A stretch of 64,000 bases of DNA from Azotimanducus sp965199815 (GTDB lineage: Bacteria > Pseudomonadota > Gammaproteobacteria > Pseudomonadales > Azotimanducaceae): positions 248,001 to 312,000 of the forward strand of contig CBDATE010000033.1 of NCBI GenBank assembly GCA_965199815.1. The letters are read 5' to 3'. The translations under genes were made by a program, and so were the position numbers. The notes beneath the pieces are model-generated. The model did not search any database and was not told the DNA's origin. It saw only the letters and a program-made list of their open reading frames with translations. Of this stretch, positions 17,946 through 27,155 are shown one piece after another (the first letter of the stretch is position 1; the number at the start of each line of letters is the position of its first letter).

Positions 17946-18025
17946 CAGACACATCCCTGAAGGTTAAGTTAATGCCAAAATGACAGGCAGGCTGTTCGCC
18001 TCACATGGCGGGAGCTGACAGACAC
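17917..18025. repeat. 36-bp direct duplication of the phhB 3' end
   Basis: The 36 bases 17917-17952, covering the last phhB codons and stop, recur exactly at 17990-18025. The 37 bases between are AT-richer. The duplicate contains its own copy of the stop codon but has no coding continuation. This looks like a recent short tandem duplication. Confidence 0.9.
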
Positions 18026-18028
18026 CAC

Positions 18029-18091
18029 ATCGGACGGGATACCGGCATCATCGGACGGGATACCGGCATCATCGGACGGGATACCGGCATC
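18029..18091. repeat. 21-bp tandem repeat, three copies
   Basis: The unit ATCGGACGGGATACCGGCATC is repeated exactly three times at 18029-18049, 18050-18070 and 18071-18091 (21 bases; first 20 are ATCGGACGGGATACCGGCAT). It lies between the phhB duplication and the convergent acyl-CoA ligase. It contains the nonamer TCGGACGGG, also the core of the cmoB repeat at 28126-28179. Confidence 0.92.
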
Positions 18092-18114
18092 GTCACTGCC
18101 ACCCGTGATGTGCG

Positions 18115-19725
18115 CTACCCGGTGGTTATGGGCGGCAGTCTGTCCCGCAAGACATTCTTGGCGACTTTCTCCAGCGTGGAGCGCGGCAGTTCGTCCACCG
18201 GATGTACGCTTCTGACCACCTTGAAATCGGGCAGATTCTCGCGGCAATGCTCGATCACCCGGGCTTCAAGCTCGCTGGCGTCCATGGCCTGCCCCTGGGG
18301 ACTGGCAATGAGGAAGACCACCGGCACCTCGTCGAGCATGTCGTGCTTTTGCGCCACCACCGCGCACTCCGAGGCCAGACCGGTCTGCATGATGACCGTC
18401 TCGATTTCCGATGCCGCGACATTCTCCGCGCCGACCTTCAACATATCCTTGTCGCGGTCGCAGAAAAACAGCCAGCCGGCCTCATCCGAGCGGATGATGT
18501 CGCCGGTGTCGAACCAGCCGTGCTCGTCAAATGCGGATGCGTTGGCTTCCGGGTTGCGGTAGTACTCCTTGAAGAGCGATACGCCGCGCACACCGCGGAT
18601 GAACAGGTTACCCTGCTCGCCCGGCTCGCAGGGCTGTCCATCCGGCCTGCGTATCTGAATCTCGTATTCCGGTGCCACGCGTCCCATGTTCATCGGCGGT
18701 CCGAGGTGATACGGGTCAACCACCGTCCCCTGGGTCAGGGTTTCGGTCATTCCCCACAGCCCGAGCGTGTCCACCTTGAAGTGCGCCTCGACCTCCGGCA
18801 GGCGCGCGCCGACAGACCAGAACCTCATTCGGTGCTCCGGAACCTCCTGATCCATCAACGCCTTGAACCCAAAGGGAATCATCGATGCCCAGGTAACGCC
18901 GTGTTCGAGGCACAGTGCCCAGAATCTCGACGCGGAAAACTTCGGCTGCACCACCAGAGTGCCTCCCGTCCAATGCGTGGAGAGCATCGAATAGCCTTGT
19001 GCATTGGTATGAAAGAGCGGCATGTAGATGATGGTGGTGTCCTCGTGCCGCAGCCTGAAATGCTGCGCGGTCGTCTTGCCCGCCCAGACACCATTGGCGT
19101 GCGTCCAGAGCACCGCCTTTGGCCTCGAGGTGGTGCCGGATGTGAACTGTACGCTGAGGTTCTGGTGCGGGTCCGGGGGTGCGAGCTGCATCGGGGATTC
19201 GGCGAACAGCTCGGCAAAGGGCACCCCCTCGATTGTGGCGAGCACTGCGTTGTAATCCGCGCGTGGCTCGCCGGCATCCGTGTCGGCTACTGCGATGAAT
19301 TCGAGATTCGGGCAGGCATCCTTGATGAGCTGCGCAAACTTCGGCTGCGTCAGCGCGCACACCGCGTCGGTCACTTCCGTGAAATAGCGCATGTCGCGCG
19401 CCACCGAGCGCGTATTGGTCGAAACGGCCACGGCACCGAGTATGGCGCAGGCATACCAGGAGAGGATGAACTCCAGCGAGTTGTCCATGTGCAGCAGGAC
19501 AAAGTCTCCGCGCTTGACCTGTCGGCGGCTGAGTCCGGCAGCGAGACGCTGGCACCTGTCGAGCAACTCGCCATAACCGAGGTGCTCGGCTTCGCCGACA
19601 AGAGGTCGCCAGATCACGCAGGTCTTGTCGGGGCATCTTTCCGCCCATTGTTGCAACATCCAGGGGATGTCCATCCCCGCCATGGATGCCTGATAGCTCT
19701 GATCAATCTGTTCGCGCAGATTCAT
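18115..19725 (-). CDS. AMP-dependent acyl-CoA synthetase, CaiC-like
   Basis: 536-residue ANL-superfamily ligase. Motifs are VQFTSGTTSRPKAVLWTH (P-loop variant), YMPLFHTNAQGYSM, LGLWGMTETLTQG, FDTGDIIRSDEAGWLFFCDR, DMLKVGAENVAASEIE and the C-terminal LPRSTLEKVAK lysine. It resembles crotonobetaine/carnitine-CoA ligase and related short-chain or aromatic acid ligases; the substrate is not fixed. It is divergent from a flavin monooxygenase gene, so the two may act in one catabolic route for an aromatic or modified acid. Confidence 0.85.
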   Translation of the reverse strand: MNLREQIDQSYQASMAGMDIPWMLQQWAERCPDKTCVIWRPLVGEAEHLGYGELLDRCQRLAAGLSRRQVKRGDFVLLHMDNSLEFILSWYACAILGAVAVSTNTRSVARDMRYFTEVTDAVCALTQPKFAQLIKDACPNLEFIAVADTDAGEPRADYNAVLATIEGVPFAELFAESPMQLAPPDPHQNLSVQFTSGTTSRPKAVLWTHANGVWAGKTTAQHFRLRHEDTTIIYMPLFHTNAQGYSMLSTHWTGGTLVVQPKFSASRFWALCLEHGVTWASMIPFGFKALMDQEVPEHRMRFWSVGARLPEVEAHFKVDTLGLWGMTETLTQGTVVDPYHLGPPMNMGRVAPEYEIQIRRPDGQPCEPGEQGNLFIRGVRGVSLFKEYYRNPEANASAFDEHGWFDTGDIIRSDEAGWLFFCDRDKDMLKVGAENVAASEIETVIMQTGLASECAVVAQKHDMLDEVPVVFLIASPQGQAMDASELEARVIEHCRENLPDFKVVRSVHPVDELPRSTLEKVAKNVLRDRLPPITTG

Positions 19726-19792
19726 GACGTGATAGCCTCGACTGGTTGCGATGCATCATCATGTCACAGGAACATACCTGAAAAAACCACGA

Positions 19793-21028
19793 ATGATCGA
19801 TGCACATACAACCGCACTTGTTGTCGGTGGCGGCATTGGCGGCTTGTCGGCGGCCCTGTCGCTCGCCCGGCAGGGGCTGAACACCGAACTCTTCGAGCGA
19901 GCACCGGAATTCGCCGAGGTCGGTGCCGGCATTCAGCTCTCCCCCAATGCCACGCGCGTACTCTTCGCGCTCGGCCTTGAAGCGCCGTTGCGCGCGGCCT
20001 GTTCTCAGGCAGTGGGAGGCGAGGTGCGGCATTGGCGCAGCGGTCGGGTGCTGAGTCGATTTCCGCTCGGACAGCGGGTGCAGGCGCGGTTCGGGTTTCC
20101 GTTCCTGCAGGCGCATCGCGCGGATCTGGTGGAGATCATGGCTGCGGCGGCCATGAAGCAGGAACGTATAAGGCTGCATCAACACGCGCTGGTAACCGGT
20201 TTCGAGCAGACAGCATCTGCTGTCCGTCTTGCGTATCAGCAGCCGCGAGGTGAGCAGATTGCCACAGGCGATGTGCTCATTGGCGCGGACGGCCTGGCCT
20301 CGAGCACTCGACAGAGGCTCTTTGACGCGGAGTCACCCCGATTCACCGGCAATATCGCGTGGCGTGCGCTGGTGCCTGCAGAGCGCCTGCCGAATGCTCT
20401 CATGCGCCCCGTGGTCACACTCTGGTGGGGGCCTGGCGGTCATGTGGTGCAGTATTTCGTGCGTACAGGTGCGCTGATGAACTGCGTGTGGATTGTCGAA
20501 AAGCGTGGTTGGGAGGTCGAATCCTGGCATGAACGCGGCGACCGCGGGGAACTCGAGGCGGATTTTCGCGGCTGGCATGAAGATGTGCGGATATTGATCG
20601 ATTGCCTGGATGCCGGAAGCCTGTACAAGTGGGCGCTGTTTGATCGCCCGCCGCTCGCGACCTGGGGGCGGGGGCGGGTGACCCTGATCGGAGATGCCTG
20701 TCATCCGGCGCTTCCCTTCATGGCGCAAGGCGCTGCGATGGCCATTGAAGATGCGGCAGTGCTGGCGAATTGCCTGGCGGACAGGCGACATGCAGACGCA
20801 ATCGAGTCTCGATTGACAGCCTATGCCGCCTTGCGTCAGAGTCGTGCGAACGAGGTTCAGCGACGCGCAAGGCGACTCGGTCGGGTGTTTCACATGCGCG
20901 GAATATTCGCTGCCGTGAGAAACCTCGGCCTGCGGTTTTTGTTTGGACGGCTGCCGTGGGCCGGTCTTTACCGGTATGATGCGTTGCAACGGGCAAAAAT
21001 GTACCCTGCAGAAACCGAGGACGGATGA
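19793..21028 (+). CDS. FAD-dependent monooxygenase (class A flavoprotein)
   Basis: About 411 residues with a dinucleotide-binding GGGIGGLSAALSLARQG near the N-terminus, the DG motif LIGADGLASSTR, and the FAD ribityl-binding LIGDACHPALPFMAQGAAMA. This is the salicylate/3-hydroxybenzoate hydroxylase group, which uses NAD(P)H and O2 to hydroxylate aromatic rings. The ATG at 19793 is preferred to 19751 because the flavin fold starts soon after. The next gene starts 4 nt after the stop, so they form an operon. Confidence 0.85.
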   Translation: MIDAHTTALVVGGGIGGLSAALSLARQGLNTELFERAPEFAEVGAGIQLSPNATRVLFALGLEAPLRAACSQAVGGEVRHWRSGRVLSRFPLGQRVQARFGFPFLQAHRADLVEIMAAAAMKQERIRLHQHALVTGFEQTASAVRLAYQQPRGEQIATGDVLIGADGLASSTRQRLFDAESPRFTGNIAWRALVPAERLPNALMRPVVTLWWGPGGHVVQYFVRTGALMNCVWIVEKRGWEVESWHERGDRGELEADFRGWHEDVRILIDCLDAGSLYKWALFDRPPLATWGRGRVTLIGDACHPALPFMAQGAAMAIEDAAVLANCLADRRHADAIESRLTAYAALRQSRANEVQRRARRLGRVFHMRGIFAAVRNLGLRFLFGRLPWAGLYRYDALQRAKMYPAETEDG

Positions 21029-21032
21029 GAGG

Positions 21033-22133
21033 ATGACGAACAGGCGCTATTTTTGTGGGAGCTTCGAAGATGCAAAACAAGCCTTCTCTCGCGATAGCGG
21101 ACGGGCAGGTGCTCTTTTAAGCACAGTGTACGAACCTTACCGGGATGTTGGCGAGGACCCCGGCACGACATTTGCTCGTATTGGAAATGAAGATGCACCG
21201 CGCGCGCTTCTGATCGTCTCCGGTACGCATGGTCCCGAGGGTTTAGCCGGTTCGGCCTGTCAACGCGCCCTCTTGCGTCATCCCGATTTTCTCCCGGAGC
21301 GGAAGGAAAGCGAAACCGAAGTCATTCTGATGCACGGGATCAACATCTGGGGGATGACCTATGGACTGCGCTGTACGAAAGAAGGCGTGGATCTGAATCG
21401 TAACTATGTCGATTTTTCTGACGATCTGAGTCAATTCAACCCCGAGTACGATCAGGTGCAGGAGTTCCTGTGCACTCAATCGCAGCAGCTGTCGCCGCGA
21501 GAATTCGTGGACAGGGGTCCCGCATTGCTCCGCGAAGAGCATGGCGAGGAAGTCGTCAATACGCTCTTTCAGGGTCAGTACAGACATGCAGACGGGGTTG
21601 GCTTCGGCGGCCATGCACCTACTGCCATGCGCAAGATGTTTGACAGGATTGTCGAGGAATGCCTGGGCGAGAAGAAGGATGTTGCCGTGATTGATCTGCA
21701 CACCGGCCTTGGCCCCCATGGAGTGGGTTTGAAGCTGTCGGTTGCAGACAGTGGCAGCGAGACTGCGGCGCGCACCAGGCGTTGGTATGGCGATGATGTC
21801 ATGTTCATGAATGACTCCGGATCCACATTGCCCTATCGGGTGTTCGGCGATACCTCGAGCGGGGTCGCGCGCGTCGCATCGCGCGCCCGCATCACCGGAA
21901 TCACGCTCGAATTTGGCACCTACGATGTTGACGGGCTGGTGCGCTGCATTCTCGCCGAGTATCTGATTCGGCATCAATCGAAGGATCTGAGCAGGAGACT
22001 GGTTCTTGATTTCAAGCGTGAAATACGGCAGTTCTTCTATCCGACGAACCCCGAGTGGCGCGAGCAGATCGTCGATCAGGCCTTGAGCGTGTTTTTTCAG
22101 GCCCTGGACGGGTTGGCTGGCGAGTCAGGCTAA
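21033..22133 (+). CDS. DUF2817 zinc-carboxypeptidase-like hydrolase
   Basis: About 366 residues. It has the DUF2817/M14-like metal motif SGTHGPEGLAGSA, followed by MHGINIWGMTYG, EGVDLNRNYVDF and the downstream IDLHTGLGP that would provide another zinc ligand. GITLEFGTYD supplies a candidate catalytic glutamate. Family members are predicted metallo-carboxypeptidases or deacylases of unknown substrate. The start at 21033 lies 4 nt after the monooxygenase stop with GAGG just upstream. Its stop overlaps the convergent flavin reductase by 4 nt. Confidence 0.75.
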   Translation: MTNRRYFCGSFEDAKQAFSRDSGRAGALLSTVYEPYRDVGEDPGTTFARIGNEDAPRALLIVSGTHGPEGLAGSACQRALLRHPDFLPERKESETEVILMHGINIWGMTYGLRCTKEGVDLNRNYVDFSDDLSQFNPEYDQVQEFLCTQSQQLSPREFVDRGPALLREEHGEEVVNTLFQGQYRHADGVGFGGHAPTAMRKMFDRIVEECLGEKKDVAVIDLHTGLGPHGVGLKLSVADSGSETAARTRRWYGDDVMFMNDSGSTLPYRVFGDTSSGVARVASRARITGITLEFGTYDVDGLVRCILAEYLIRHQSKDLSRRLVLDFKREIRQFFYPTNPEWREQIVDQALSVFFQALDGLAGESG

Positions 22134-22615
22134 TCGGCGAGGCATCTGTAGCCACTGCGGTAGAAGAGCAGCGGCCCGGCGGTCGCACTCAGCAGACCGA
22201 GCGCCTCGACCTGCCCTATGGCGATCGTATGATCCCCTGCGTCCACCTCTTTCACGAGTGAGCAATCCACAAAGGCCAGGCTGTCGTCAAGCACCGGTGA
22301 ACCGGTAACTCTGGTGGACCAGGTCAAATGCTCGAACTTGTCGATGTCGGTGCGGGCAAAACGGCGGCTCAGATGCTCCTGTGAATCCTTGAGGAAGTTC
22401 ACGCAAAAAGCCCCGGAGCCCTGAATGCCCGGCCAGCTGTCACTCGATTTGGCCGGACAAACGGCAACCAGCTCGGGGTCAAGAGACAGCGCGACGAAAG
22501 ATTGCGCCGTAAACCCCCAGAGCCTGCCCTGTCGGCAACCAGTGACGACCGTCACGCCGGTGCAAAAGCGGCCCATGAGGTCTCTGAATTCTCGATTGTT
22601 CGTGTGTTGCGCCAT
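22130..22615 (-). CDS. Flavin reductase domain protein
   Basis: About 161 residues of the flavin-reductase-like FMN-binding split barrel. Family blocks are FRDLMGRFCTGVTVVTG, GFTAQSFVALSLDPELVAV, GAFCVNFLKDSQEHLSRRF and GDHTIAIGQVEAL. Such proteins supply reduced flavin to two-component monooxygenases. No matching oxygenase component is adjacent; the nearby class A monooxygenase carries its own FAD. The start at 22615 matches the family; upstream in-frame residues do not. No ribosome-binding site is evident. Confidence 0.85.
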   Translation of the reverse strand: MAQHTNNREFRDLMGRFCTGVTVVTGCRQGRLWGFTAQSFVALSLDPELVAVCPAKSSDSWPGIQGSGAFCVNFLKDSQEHLSRRFARTDIDKFEHLTWSTRVTGSPVLDDSLAFVDCSLVKEVDAGDHTIAIGQVEALGLLSATAGPLLFYRSGYRCLAD

Positions 22616-22645
22616 GCAATGAGTCAGTGGGGAGCCATGTGTCAC

Positions 22646-22651
22646 TATAAT
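22646..22651 (+). promoter_or_regulatory. Perfect -10 box before ppx
   Basis: TATAAT lies 10 bp before the ppx ATG at 22662. No good -35 box is seen at 16-18 bp. If used, transcription would begin within a few bases of the ATG, giving a leaderless or nearly leaderless mRNA; no ribosome-binding site is visible either. Confidence 0.35.
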
Positions 22652-22661
22652 GATTCCCGCC

Positions 22662-24176
22662 ATGACGAGTGATCTATCCGACTGGTTCGCGGCCATTGAT
22701 CTGGGCTCCAACAGCTTCCACTTGCTGGTAGTGCGCCACAGGGCAGGCAGACTTCAGGTGCTGGACCGGCACCGCGAAATGGTGCGCCTCGCTGCCGGGA
22801 TTGATGCCGCAGGCCACTTGAGCCAGGTGAGCCAGACACGCGCGCTTGATTGCCTGTCCCGATTTCAGGAGCGTATTCGCAGCCTGCCACGGCACAATCT
22901 CAGAGTCGTCGGCACCAATGCTCTCAGGACGGCGCGCAAGAGCACCGATTTCCTGAGTCGTGCGGAGGCCATTCTGGGTCGGGAAATCGAGATTGTTTCC
23001 GGGCGCGAAGAGGCTCGTCTCATCTATCTGGGCGTGTGCTACGCCCTGGAAGATGACGAGGAACGACGCTTGGCCATCGACATAGGTGGCGGCAGTACCG
23101 AGCTCATCCTTGGTGCACAGGCTCAGCCTCGATTGGCCGAGAGCCTGTATATGGGATGTGTCGCTTTTTCGCAGCGCTACTTCGCCAATGGCCGGATTTG
23201 TCGAGCCGCCATGGAAGAGGCGTACATGGCGGCCATGCAGGAACTCGGACCGGTTGAAGCGCCTTTTCGCGAACATGGATGGGACAGTGTGGTCGGCGCT
23301 TCGGGGACGATTCTTGCCGTATCCGACATCCTGCGCGCCGAGGGGTGGAGCCTCGACGGCGTGACGCGCGTCGGCGTGAAGAATCTCGTTGCCGCCATGG
23401 TCAAGGCGAGGCATATCGACAGGCTGTCCCTCGAAGGCTTGTCGGAGGAGAGGCGCAGCGTACTTGCGGGCGGTGTCGCCATATTGCTCGCGGTCATGGA
23501 TTCCCTTGGCCTCGAGGCCATGAAGGTGTCCGAGGGCGCGCTGCGTGAAGGTGTGATCATCGACTTGCTGGGGCGCTTCGAGCACAACGATATTCGCAAC
23601 GAATCAATCCGTAATCTGGCCGAGCGGTTTCATGTTGACCGGACGCATGCAGCGAGAGTCGAGAACACCGCACTCGCGCTTCATGAGCAGGTGGCGAATG
23701 CCCTGGGCGGGTCTGTTCCTGCCTGCCGCAAGCTGCTCGCCTGGGCGGCGCAGACACACGAAATCGGCCTGGACATCGCACATGCACAGTATCACAAGCA
23801 CGGTGGCTATCTCCTGACACACATGGATCTGCCGGGGTTCTCGCAGATGGAACAGCGACGCGTCTCGCTTCTGGTGCGCGCACACAGACGCAAACTGCCG
23901 GTCGATGAGTTTTCGGTGCTCGAAGCGCGTGAGCGTATGCCAATGCTGGGGCTTGCCTGCATCCTCAGGCTCGCGGTGGTGCTGCATCGCAGTCGGGTCG
24001 AGACGGCAGAGGCACCGGTCATGCTTGACTTGTGCGGGAACAGATTCGAGCTTGCCCTGGCATCTGACTGGTTGGCGCAGCACCCGTTGACGCGGCTCGA
24101 CCTCGAACAGGAATGCGAATTTCTGACCGATACGCCTTTCGCGCTCACATTGCGTACATCAGCGGGCACGGGCTGA
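22662..24176 (+). CDS. ppx: Exopolyphosphatase
   Basis: About 504 residues of the actin-like Ppx/GppA ATPase family. N-terminal phosphate-1 motif FAAIDLGSNSFHLLVV, then VSGREEARLIYLGV, the second phosphate loop LAIDIGGGSTELIL, and a C-terminal HD-like helical domain (HAAQTHEIGLDIAH region). It removes terminal phosphate from polyphosphate chains; related GppA enzymes convert pppGpp to ppGpp. An in-frame ATG at 22650 could also start the protein. It converges on ppk1, the opposing enzyme, with 31 bp between. Confidence 0.93.
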   Translation: MTSDLSDWFAAIDLGSNSFHLLVVRHRAGRLQVLDRHREMVRLAAGIDAAGHLSQVSQTRALDCLSRFQERIRSLPRHNLRVVGTNALRTARKSTDFLSRAEAILGREIEIVSGREEARLIYLGVCYALEDDEERRLAIDIGGGSTELILGAQAQPRLAESLYMGCVAFSQRYFANGRICRAAMEEAYMAAMQELGPVEAPFREHGWDSVVGASGTILAVSDILRAEGWSLDGVTRVGVKNLVAAMVKARHIDRLSLEGLSEERRSVLAGGVAILLAVMDSLGLEAMKVSEGALREGVIIDLLGRFEHNDIRNESIRNLAERFHVDRTHAARVENTALALHEQVANALGGSVPACRKLLAWAAQTHEIGLDIAHAQYHKHGGYLLTHMDLPGFSQMEQRRVSLLVRAHRRKLPVDEFSVLEARERMPMLGLACILRLAVVLHRSRVETAEAPVMLDLCGNRFELALASDWLAQHPLTRLDLEQECEFLTDTPFALTLRTSAGTG

Positions 24177-24207
24177 CGGGATAATCGGCTGATGTTGTGC
24201 GTCGCCC

Positions 24208-26268
24208 TCAATCGGCAAAATCTGTCAGCAGTCTGCCCTGGCTGTCATGCTCCGGTTCACCCTCGCTGCGCGTGAGCAACTGATAACTGCCGTCTGTCGA
24301 GAGTTCCCAGGCGCGCACATTGTCGGACAGGTAATTCTCGAATGTCTCGCAGATGATGCGCTCCTTGAGGCGCTTGCTCTGTACCGGAAAGCAGACTTCG
24401 ATGCGGTCGAAGAAGTTGCGTGGCATCCAGTCTGCGCTGGTGAGATAGACATCCTGTTTGCCGGCATTCTCGAAGTACAGTACGCGCGTGTGTTCGAGGA
24501 ATCGACCCACCACCGAGCGTACGCGAATGTTCTCCGAGACACCTTCAATGCCCGGGCGCAGGGCGCACAGCCCGCGCACGATGAGATCGATTTTCACACC
24601 GGCGCAGGAAGCTCTGTACAGTTCGGAAATCACCTTGGGCTCGATGAGCGCATTCATCTTCGCCATGATGCGTGCCGACTTGCCGCTTTCGGCATGGGCG
24701 ATTTCCCGCGCTATCAGGGATTGTATGCCTTCAAACATCGAGAAGGGTGCCTGCAGGAGCGCCATCAGGGAGCCTGGTTTGCCCATGGCGGTGAGCTGAT
24801 GAAAGATCTCCTGAACATCCCGGCCTATATCATCGCGGCAGGTGAGCAGGCCGTAGTCGGTATAGCGTCGCGCCTTGACGGCGTGATAATTGCCCGTGCC
24901 GAGGTGTGCATAACGCACCAGTTTGCCTTTTTCGCGGCGTATGACGAGGCTCATCTTGGCGTGCGTCTTGTACCCCACGATGCCATACACCACCTGTGCG
25001 CCGGCTTCCTGCAAGCGGTTCGCCAGTTCGATGTTTTCGGCTTCGTCAAAGCGCGCGCGCAGTTCTATCACCACGAGCACTTCCTTGTGATGATGCGCTG
25101 CATCCAGAAGCGCTTCGGCAATACTCGAATCGGCACCGGTGCGATACAGGGTCTGGCGAATGGCCAGCACCTTGGGGTCTTTGGCAGCGCTCTTCAGGAA
25201 ATCCACCACCGGTGCGAAGGACTCGAAGGGATGATGCAGCAGCATGTCGCCCGCCCTGATGGCGGCAAAAATATCCGGCTTGCCGCGCAGTTTGGGCGGC
25301 TTGCCGGGGATGAACCCCGGGTAGCGTAATTCCGGCAGATTGACCTGCGAGGGAATGGATGACAGGCGATTCAGATTGACCGGGCCGTTACACCTGTACG
25401 CGTCCCTGGCCCCGAGACCAAAGCGTACCGTCAGGAAGGATTCGAGTTCGGCGGGGCAATCGTTGGCGATCTCGAGCCTGACGGCATCGCCGTAATTGCG
25501 CGTCGAGAGTTCCCCTTCCATGGCGCGCAGCAGGTCATCGACCTCTTCTTCATCAACGAACAGATCGCTGTTGCGCGTAATGCGAAACTGAAAGCAACCG
25601 GTGACCTTGACCCCGCGAAAGAGCTCCTGCACATTCTCGTGAATGATCGACGAGAGAAATACGAAGTCGTGCTCGCCGCCCGGAATGGCCACCACGCGCG
25701 GCAGGGCGCGCGGTGCCTGCACCACTGCCTTGCCGGTTTCCCGGCCGAAGGCATCCTTGCCCTTGAGTGTGACGATAAAGGCGAGCGCCTTGTTCAGGAG
25801 GTTGGGAAACGGGTGCGCCGGATCCAGCCCCATGGGTGTGAGGATGGGCGCGAGTTCGTTCTTGAAGTAGGTTCTGAGCCACTTGCGCTGTTCCGGTGTC
25901 CAGGCGTGTCTGGCAATAAAGCGTATGCCGTGCGATTCGAGACCCGGGAGCAGCACGTCATTCAACAGGCGATAGTGCTCTTCCACCACCTGATGGGCGA
26001 CGAGGCTGACTTCTTCGAGCTGTTCGTCGGGTGTGCGCCCGTCAGCGCCGGGTCTTGCCTCGCGAAGCGCTCGCTGCTTCAGGCCGGCGACGCGAATTTC
26101 AAAGAATTCGTCCAGAATATCCGCCGCGATACACAGAAACTGCAGACGTTCCAGCATGGGCACCCGAGGGTCGCTGCACAGCGAAATCACACGCTTGTTG
26201 AACTCCAGAAACGCGAGCTCGCGGTTGATGAAGAGGCTCGGCAGGCTGAGATTGGGTGGCGTATTCAT
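24208..26268 (-). CDS. ppk: Polyphosphate kinase 1
   Basis: 686 residues, the family's normal length, made of the N, head and two phospholipase D-like catalytic domains. The N-domain starts FINRELAFLEFNKRV. The autophosphorylated histidine is in RYAHLGTGNYHAVKARRYTD, and the second catalytic histidine is in FLEHTRVLYFENAG, followed by YLTSADWMPRNFFDRIEV. It polymerises ATP gamma-phosphate into polyphosphate. Divergent from cmoA and convergent with ppx, so synthesis and breakdown genes are adjacent but not in one operon. Confidence 0.96.
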   Translation of the reverse strand: MNTPPNLSLPSLFINRELAFLEFNKRVISLCSDPRVPMLERLQFLCIAADILDEFFEIRVAGLKQRALREARPGADGRTPDEQLEEVSLVAHQVVEEHYRLLNDVLLPGLESHGIRFIARHAWTPEQRKWLRTYFKNELAPILTPMGLDPAHPFPNLLNKALAFIVTLKGKDAFGRETGKAVVQAPRALPRVVAIPGGEHDFVFLSSIIHENVQELFRGVKVTGCFQFRITRNSDLFVDEEEVDDLLRAMEGELSTRNYGDAVRLEIANDCPAELESFLTVRFGLGARDAYRCNGPVNLNRLSSIPSQVNLPELRYPGFIPGKPPKLRGKPDIFAAIRAGDMLLHHPFESFAPVVDFLKSAAKDPKVLAIRQTLYRTGADSSIAEALLDAAHHHKEVLVVIELRARFDEAENIELANRLQEAGAQVVYGIVGYKTHAKMSLVIRREKGKLVRYAHLGTGNYHAVKARRYTDYGLLTCRDDIGRDVQEIFHQLTAMGKPGSLMALLQAPFSMFEGIQSLIAREIAHAESGKSARIMAKMNALIEPKVISELYRASCAGVKIDLIVRGLCALRPGIEGVSENIRVRSVVGRFLEHTRVLYFENAGKQDVYLTSADWMPRNFFDRIEVCFPVQSKRLKERIICETFENYLSDNVRAWELSTDGSYQLLTRSEGEPEHDSQGRLLTDFAD

Positions 26269-26390
26269 CGATCAACCAGGGAAGGGCGGGTGGTGCTGAA
26301 ACCTGAGGCAGGTTGCGAATGGGGCGTACATGGCGTTGAGAGTTTACCATTCGGGTTTTCGCCCTCTGCCGAACGGATCGTAGTGTCGAT

Positions 26391-27155
26391 ATGAATATCA
26401 CCGATGCTCGGCAGGCGCGACGCGATCAACTCTATGCTCCGGCCATGGCCGAGGTCGCCCCCTTCGAGTTCAACAAGGCGGTGAGTGAGGTCTTTGACGA
26501 CATGATTCGGCGCAGTGTGCCGGGATATGACACAGTTGTACATATGACCGGCGCGCTGGTGGCCGATATCTGTGCAGCGCATCGGGCCAATGGTACGCCC
26601 GGTGTGGTGTATGACCTCGGCTGTTCGCTTGGAGAAGCCAGTGCTTCGCTGCTGTCCGCCTGTGCCGGGGATGCCCCGCGGCTGGTGCTTGTGGACAATT
26701 CGGCCGCGATGATGGCGCGCTGCAGGCCACGCTTCGAGAATGTGCCCGCAGTGGAATGTCTGTGTGCCGATGTGAACGAAATCAGTTTTCTTCCGGCCAG
26801 TGCCGTGATCCTGAATTACACCTTGCAGTTTATTGCGCAAGCCAGGCGTTCAGCCCTGCTCGGGCGCGTATCGCGCGCTCTGCTGCCGGGCGGTATGCTC
26901 GTGGTGTCGGAAAAGATACGATTCGAACCTGCCGCCAGGAACGAGGAAGCCATTCGCCAGCATCATGCCTTCAAGCGCATCATGGGCTACAGTCAACGAG
27001 AGATCCTGCAGAAGCAAGCGGCGCTCGATACCGTTCTGGTGCCCGATACGCTGGATTGCCTGCAAAGTCGGTTGCAATCCGCGGGATTCACGAGAATCCG
27101 TGTCTGGTTCGAATGTCTCAACTGGGTTTCGATAGTGGCGTACAAACATGCTTGA
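26391..27155 (+). CDS. cmoA: Carboxy-SAM synthase
   Basis: 254 residues. It makes carboxy-S-adenosylmethionine from SAM and prephenate, needed for the cmo5U34 wobble modification of tRNAs. The family N-terminus FEFNKAVSEVFDDMIRRSVP and the SAM site VYDLGCSLGEASASLL are clear, as is NYTLQFIAQARR and the C-terminal FECLNWVSIVAYK. It overlaps cmoB by 8 nt, so translation is coupled. This pair is a strong marker for a gammaproteobacterial genome. Confidence 0.95.
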   Translation: MNITDARQARRDQLYAPAMAEVAPFEFNKAVSEVFDDMIRRSVPGYDTVVHMTGALVADICAAHRANGTPGVVYDLGCSLGEASASLLSACAGDAPRLVLVDNSAAMMARCRPRFENVPAVECLCADVNEISFLPASAVILNYTLQFIAQARRSALLGRVSRALLPGGMLVVSEKIRFEPAARNEEAIRQHHAFKRIMGYSQREILQKQAALDTVLVPDTLDCLQSRLQSAGFTRIRVWFECLNWVSIVAYKHA

